Below, one piece after another: positions 61,101 to 64,000 of a stretch of 64,000 nucleotides of DNA. The translations under genes and the position numbers were made by a program. The DNA comes from Pomacea canaliculata (Eukaryota > Mollusca > Gastropoda > Architaenioglossa > Ampullariidae), in the NCBI RefSeq assembly GCF_003073045.1, contig NC_037593.1, positions 22,997,868-23,061,867 of the forward strand, written 5' to 3'. The notes under the pieces are model-generated. The model searched no databases. It saw only the letters and a program-made list of their open reading frames with translations, and was not told the origin of the DNA. Position 1 is the first letter of the stretch. Every line of letters starts with the position of its first letter.

Positions 61101-63552
61101 AGGATACATACCTTAGTATTGAGAGCATGACCAGTAGTATAATTCTTTATAACCTGTGCTCTGCCCGAGACTGTTACATATTTCTTCACTTAGCTGATGC
61201 TTTTTTTTTTCTCTGCATACCTGCCTTTTGTCCTATTTATAGGCCCTATTTATAGGTGAAAAGAAAAATGGCTTACTCTTTTTATATACCCTTGATACCC
61301 ATTCAGCAGGATAAAAATCTTGATGAAACTTTATTGGGACACCTCGGACTCTTGCCAGCATTAGATTTGTCTAGAATTTATTTTGCAACTTTTTTTTTTT
61401 TTTAAATCAGAGATTGCTTGGAACCTGTTTGAAGTTCAATGGCCAAGTTGATCTGAAGAAGCCAGATCATAGTTTTCATTTATTGGAGTACTATGGACAT
61501 GAGGGGACACCACCACCAGAGCAGCCCCTCTTTCTGTACTTTGGGCGGTGGGTAAGTCATTCTTTGTGATTGTTTAATTCAAACACAGTTTTGAATATTT
61601 TGTATTTCAAACTTTGCAAGTTTAGCAATCATTGAGGACTGTCAAACACAAAAGCATATAAATGCTTCCATAGTTACAGTTGATTTTAAGATCTGAAAGA
61701 CTGCCAACACTAGGAAGTCAGCCGATATGAAGAATCCCCAGACATACCTAAACTGTTCTAGTAATGGAAAGGATTGTAAAATACTTATCCTGCTACATCA
61801 AATTCCTAGGCAGACTGTGTCCCATGGACACTTGTCATTAGTCATTTAGATAAAGTATAGGTTAACTATTTATGACTGCCCCTTTCTCTCGATGCCTGGC
61901 TCTGACAGGAAATGTTTTAGAACTTCACTAACAGATTTGATACTACTTGTGACTTTACAATGGTGATAGAGCTTGTCTTGGCATAAGTCTAGTAAACAAA
62001 AGTATTTTCAACATCTTTAAATGGCTGCAGGTTGCAAATGGACAGAGAGAGAGAATAAGACAATATCATTTACAAAATCGACATTTTATTGGTAAGTTGA
62101 TGATGTAACACATTGTTTCTTCATGTTTAAAGTGTTTAAAGCAATTATCTACAAGTGTCACTTGTGTCACTATTTTGGGATGTTCTTGTACATAGCACAT
62201 TCAACAGTGTAATAGTAGACTGCCTTGTAAATTCATTTTGTTAAATATGTTAAATATATTTTTTTTCGATGCATTTCATACTGTTTTCTGTGAAAGGGCT
62301 TTACCATACAATGCATGTAAGAATATTGACTGCTAATCTCCCAAATAACTTGGATAACCCAGGATATAAAAGATAATTTGTCTTGTGTCATAAGTTCTAG
62401 ACAGATGACCAAGATAATTTTCAATAACTTTGTGATTGTCAATTATTTTGTGAGGGTATTTGTTAGCCATAGTTTTTAGAAAATATAGTTATGTTTTATG
62501 TGATACTTTTGCTTGAGCTTTTGAGACCCCCGCCTATAAACTGTACTGAACTTTGCAGGCAACACTAGCATGGATGCCGAGCTGTCGCTTATCATGGCCA
62601 ACATGGGTTGTGTGAGAAAGAATGATCTTGTCCTTGACCCATTTGTGGGCACTGGGAGTCTTTTGGTAGCCTGCGCCCACTATGGGGCCTATGTCATGGG
62701 TACAGAGATTGATTACCTGCTACTTCATGCAAAAGGTTGGGAGGATGAGCTTTGTACTCCATATTGTCATTTTGACACAGGACACAGATTGCCTCTCTTG
62801 CACTTTGCAATCATCTAAACACAGTAAAATTTTTTGAAGGATTTTTTTGTTATTCGCTGTTTTTATTAGAATAACATTACAGTTGGTCAAAGTATTGTTA
62901 AAATGCAAGAAGGAATTACATAGTCAAAATAGATATGTTATTAAAAGATTTATGTAGTTGGAGTGGACATTTTTCTGGCATTTTGACCAGACCTTGGCTT
63001 ATTCTGTCCAACTTGCAGCTCGTCCTAGTCGTCATAATCAGACACAGCGGCAGAAAAGTGAAAGTGTTCAAGCAAACCTGCGACAGTATGGGCTTGAGTC
63101 CCAGTATCTCGATGTCCTGGTTGCTGATGCATCTCGGCCAGAAATTTGGAGACAACAGCCACTGTTTGATGCCATTATCACAGATCGTGAGACTGATGTC
63201 TTGATTGCTTTTCTTAATGAGCTTAATGTTTGGATAGATTAAAAAATGTGCACTGAATGTGGGACTTTTCTTAGCAGAAAATGTAGATATGTATATTACA
63301 GAAATCTGAAAGAGAAGAACAGAACTGCTGGATACACTGGTGCTTGATTAATGGATAAACGCAGGATTAGGTGTAGGTGCACATTTATATACATAGAAAA
63401 GATCTGAAATGTAACAATATTTTGCTTTTACATAATGGTTCACTATCCAAAGTGTGAAGCATTTGTTTGACTTCTACAGCTCCATATGGAATTCGTGAAC
63501 AGACAAGAAAGATTGGTTCAGAACAGCCTCCTGCTGCAATTCCTGAGAGTTG
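58127..63552 (+). CDS. TRMT11: TRMT11: tRNA (guanine(10)-N2)-methyltransferase catalytic subunit, 5' part (ten exons)
   Basis: Exons: 58127-58216, 58715-58783, 59045-59118, 60211-60292, 60828-60914, 61411-61551, 62031-62091, 62559-62735, 63019-63186, 63480-63552. All phases agree and no frame break was found. The enzyme, with TRMT112, methylates N2 of G10 in cytosolic tRNA using S-adenosylmethionine. Exons 1-7 match the N-terminal THUMP-containing half: WNRYLLHFANDHFDFKL, RSLFELMAKGH, and LYFGRW at the end of exon 6. Exon 8 has NTSMDAELSLIMANMG and the SAM-binding loop LDPFVGTGSLLVACAHYGAY. Exon 9 has ANLRQYGL and YLDVLVADAS. The catalytic (D/N)PPYG is formed across the exon 9-10 junction, followed by GIREQTRK. 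The start fits: LNRYLL lies close to the N-terminus in human too. The remaining C-terminal exons are outside the window. Donors of exons 2 (gtttga) and 8 (gttggg) are weak. Confidence 0.95.
59850..59972. repeat. 58-bp imperfect tandem duplication in a TRMT11 intron
   Basis: GTATTGAGGGA occurs at about 59901 and 59959, each preceded by a similar ACGG-GGT-CACACA stretch. Two diverged copies lie in intron 3 of TRMT11. Confidence 0.55.
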
Positions 63553-64000
63553 GTAAGAAATACTTTTACTTTTTAGCATTTTTGTTTTCTGGCACTGCAT
63601 GTGATTTTTCTTATACTCCCTGCTGCAGCTGTTAAAAACACCAATGCAACTGATACAAAATGGTTGTTTAAAGCAAAAGAAGTAGTACAATTTTTAAAAA
63701 TTTGCTAGATGTGAATGAAAGGTTGACTTTTTCTTTCTTTTCTTCTTGTCATTGAGTAATTGCAAAATTTTATTGATGTCAGGGTCAAATGAATTACCAT
63801 TAATGGGACACCTGTTTACAGGACTGACCATTGGTGGTTTTCTCTCGGTCTTAGTTTCCTTCACCTTGTGTGTGTATGAGAGAGACTGAGTGAATAGTTT
63901 TGATTTGAATGAGAATGAATTTGTAAGACACATTTGGTGCCTGCTGATAAATGTGTACAAGTGTAACTTCATACATGTAAGCACCTTGAGCCCATCCTTG

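Noticed and set aside
1..64000. CRISPR arrays, bacterial operons, integrons or a prophage
   Set aside because: Introns, LINEs, a SINE and animal gene families show a eukaryotic genome, and none of the tandem repeats has the unit/spacer structure of CRISPR.
1..64000. tRNA or rRNA genes
   Set aside because: No intact cloverleaf or rRNA segment was recognised by eye; the only A/B-box pair I noted belongs to the SINE at 56.7 kb.

Overview
The window is nuclear DNA from an animal. It has spliced genes with GT-AG introns, long non-coding stretches, simple repeats and several decayed non-LTR retrotransposons. The mix of gene structures, LINE types and a tRNA-derived SINE with a CACC-type tail suggests a lophotrochozoan, most likely a mollusc. 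That placement is inference: no species marker is visible.

About 1-31 kb holds no gene I can name. It contains one possible unidentified minus-strand gene end (4.3-4.9 kb) beside a CpG-rich block (4.8-6.0 kb), several minisatellites, and pieces of at least three LINE types: a CR1/L2-like type at 13.4-14.5 and 16.6-17.1 kb, an RNase H-bearing type at 18.6-19.35 kb, and an endonuclease/RT type at 21.6-22.3 and 24.2 kb. From 31.8 to 40.1 kb two minus-strand genes lie in tandem. Both encode four-pass membrane proteins of the claudin/PMP22 type, of about 200 and 346 residues. From 41.9 to 48 kb there is a LINE scrap, a large AAC microsatellite and a possible hAT-like remnant, but no gene.

From 48.2 to 53.6 kb a plus-strand seven-exon gene is clearly MTHFSD (5-formyltetrahydrofolate cyclo-ligase-like domain plus an RRM). 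Its long linker is rich in arginine and glycine. Its third intron carries a LINE that was itself interrupted by a second, opposite-strand LINE with an 11-bp target duplication. From 58.1 kb to the window edge is the 5' part (ten exons) of TRMT11, the catalytic subunit of the tRNA guanosine-2 N2-methyltransferase.

MTHFSD and both membrane-protein genes contain single-base reading-frame breaks, five in all. In four of the five, exon lengths, splice phases or total coding length independently show that one base is off. Either the consensus has indel errors or these loci are damaged. I did not find a novel multi-gene system. The most informative structures are the nested transposon insertions, two LINE insertions truncated at the same catalytic motif, a conserved 3' hairpin in one LINE family, and the RGG-rich MTHFSD.
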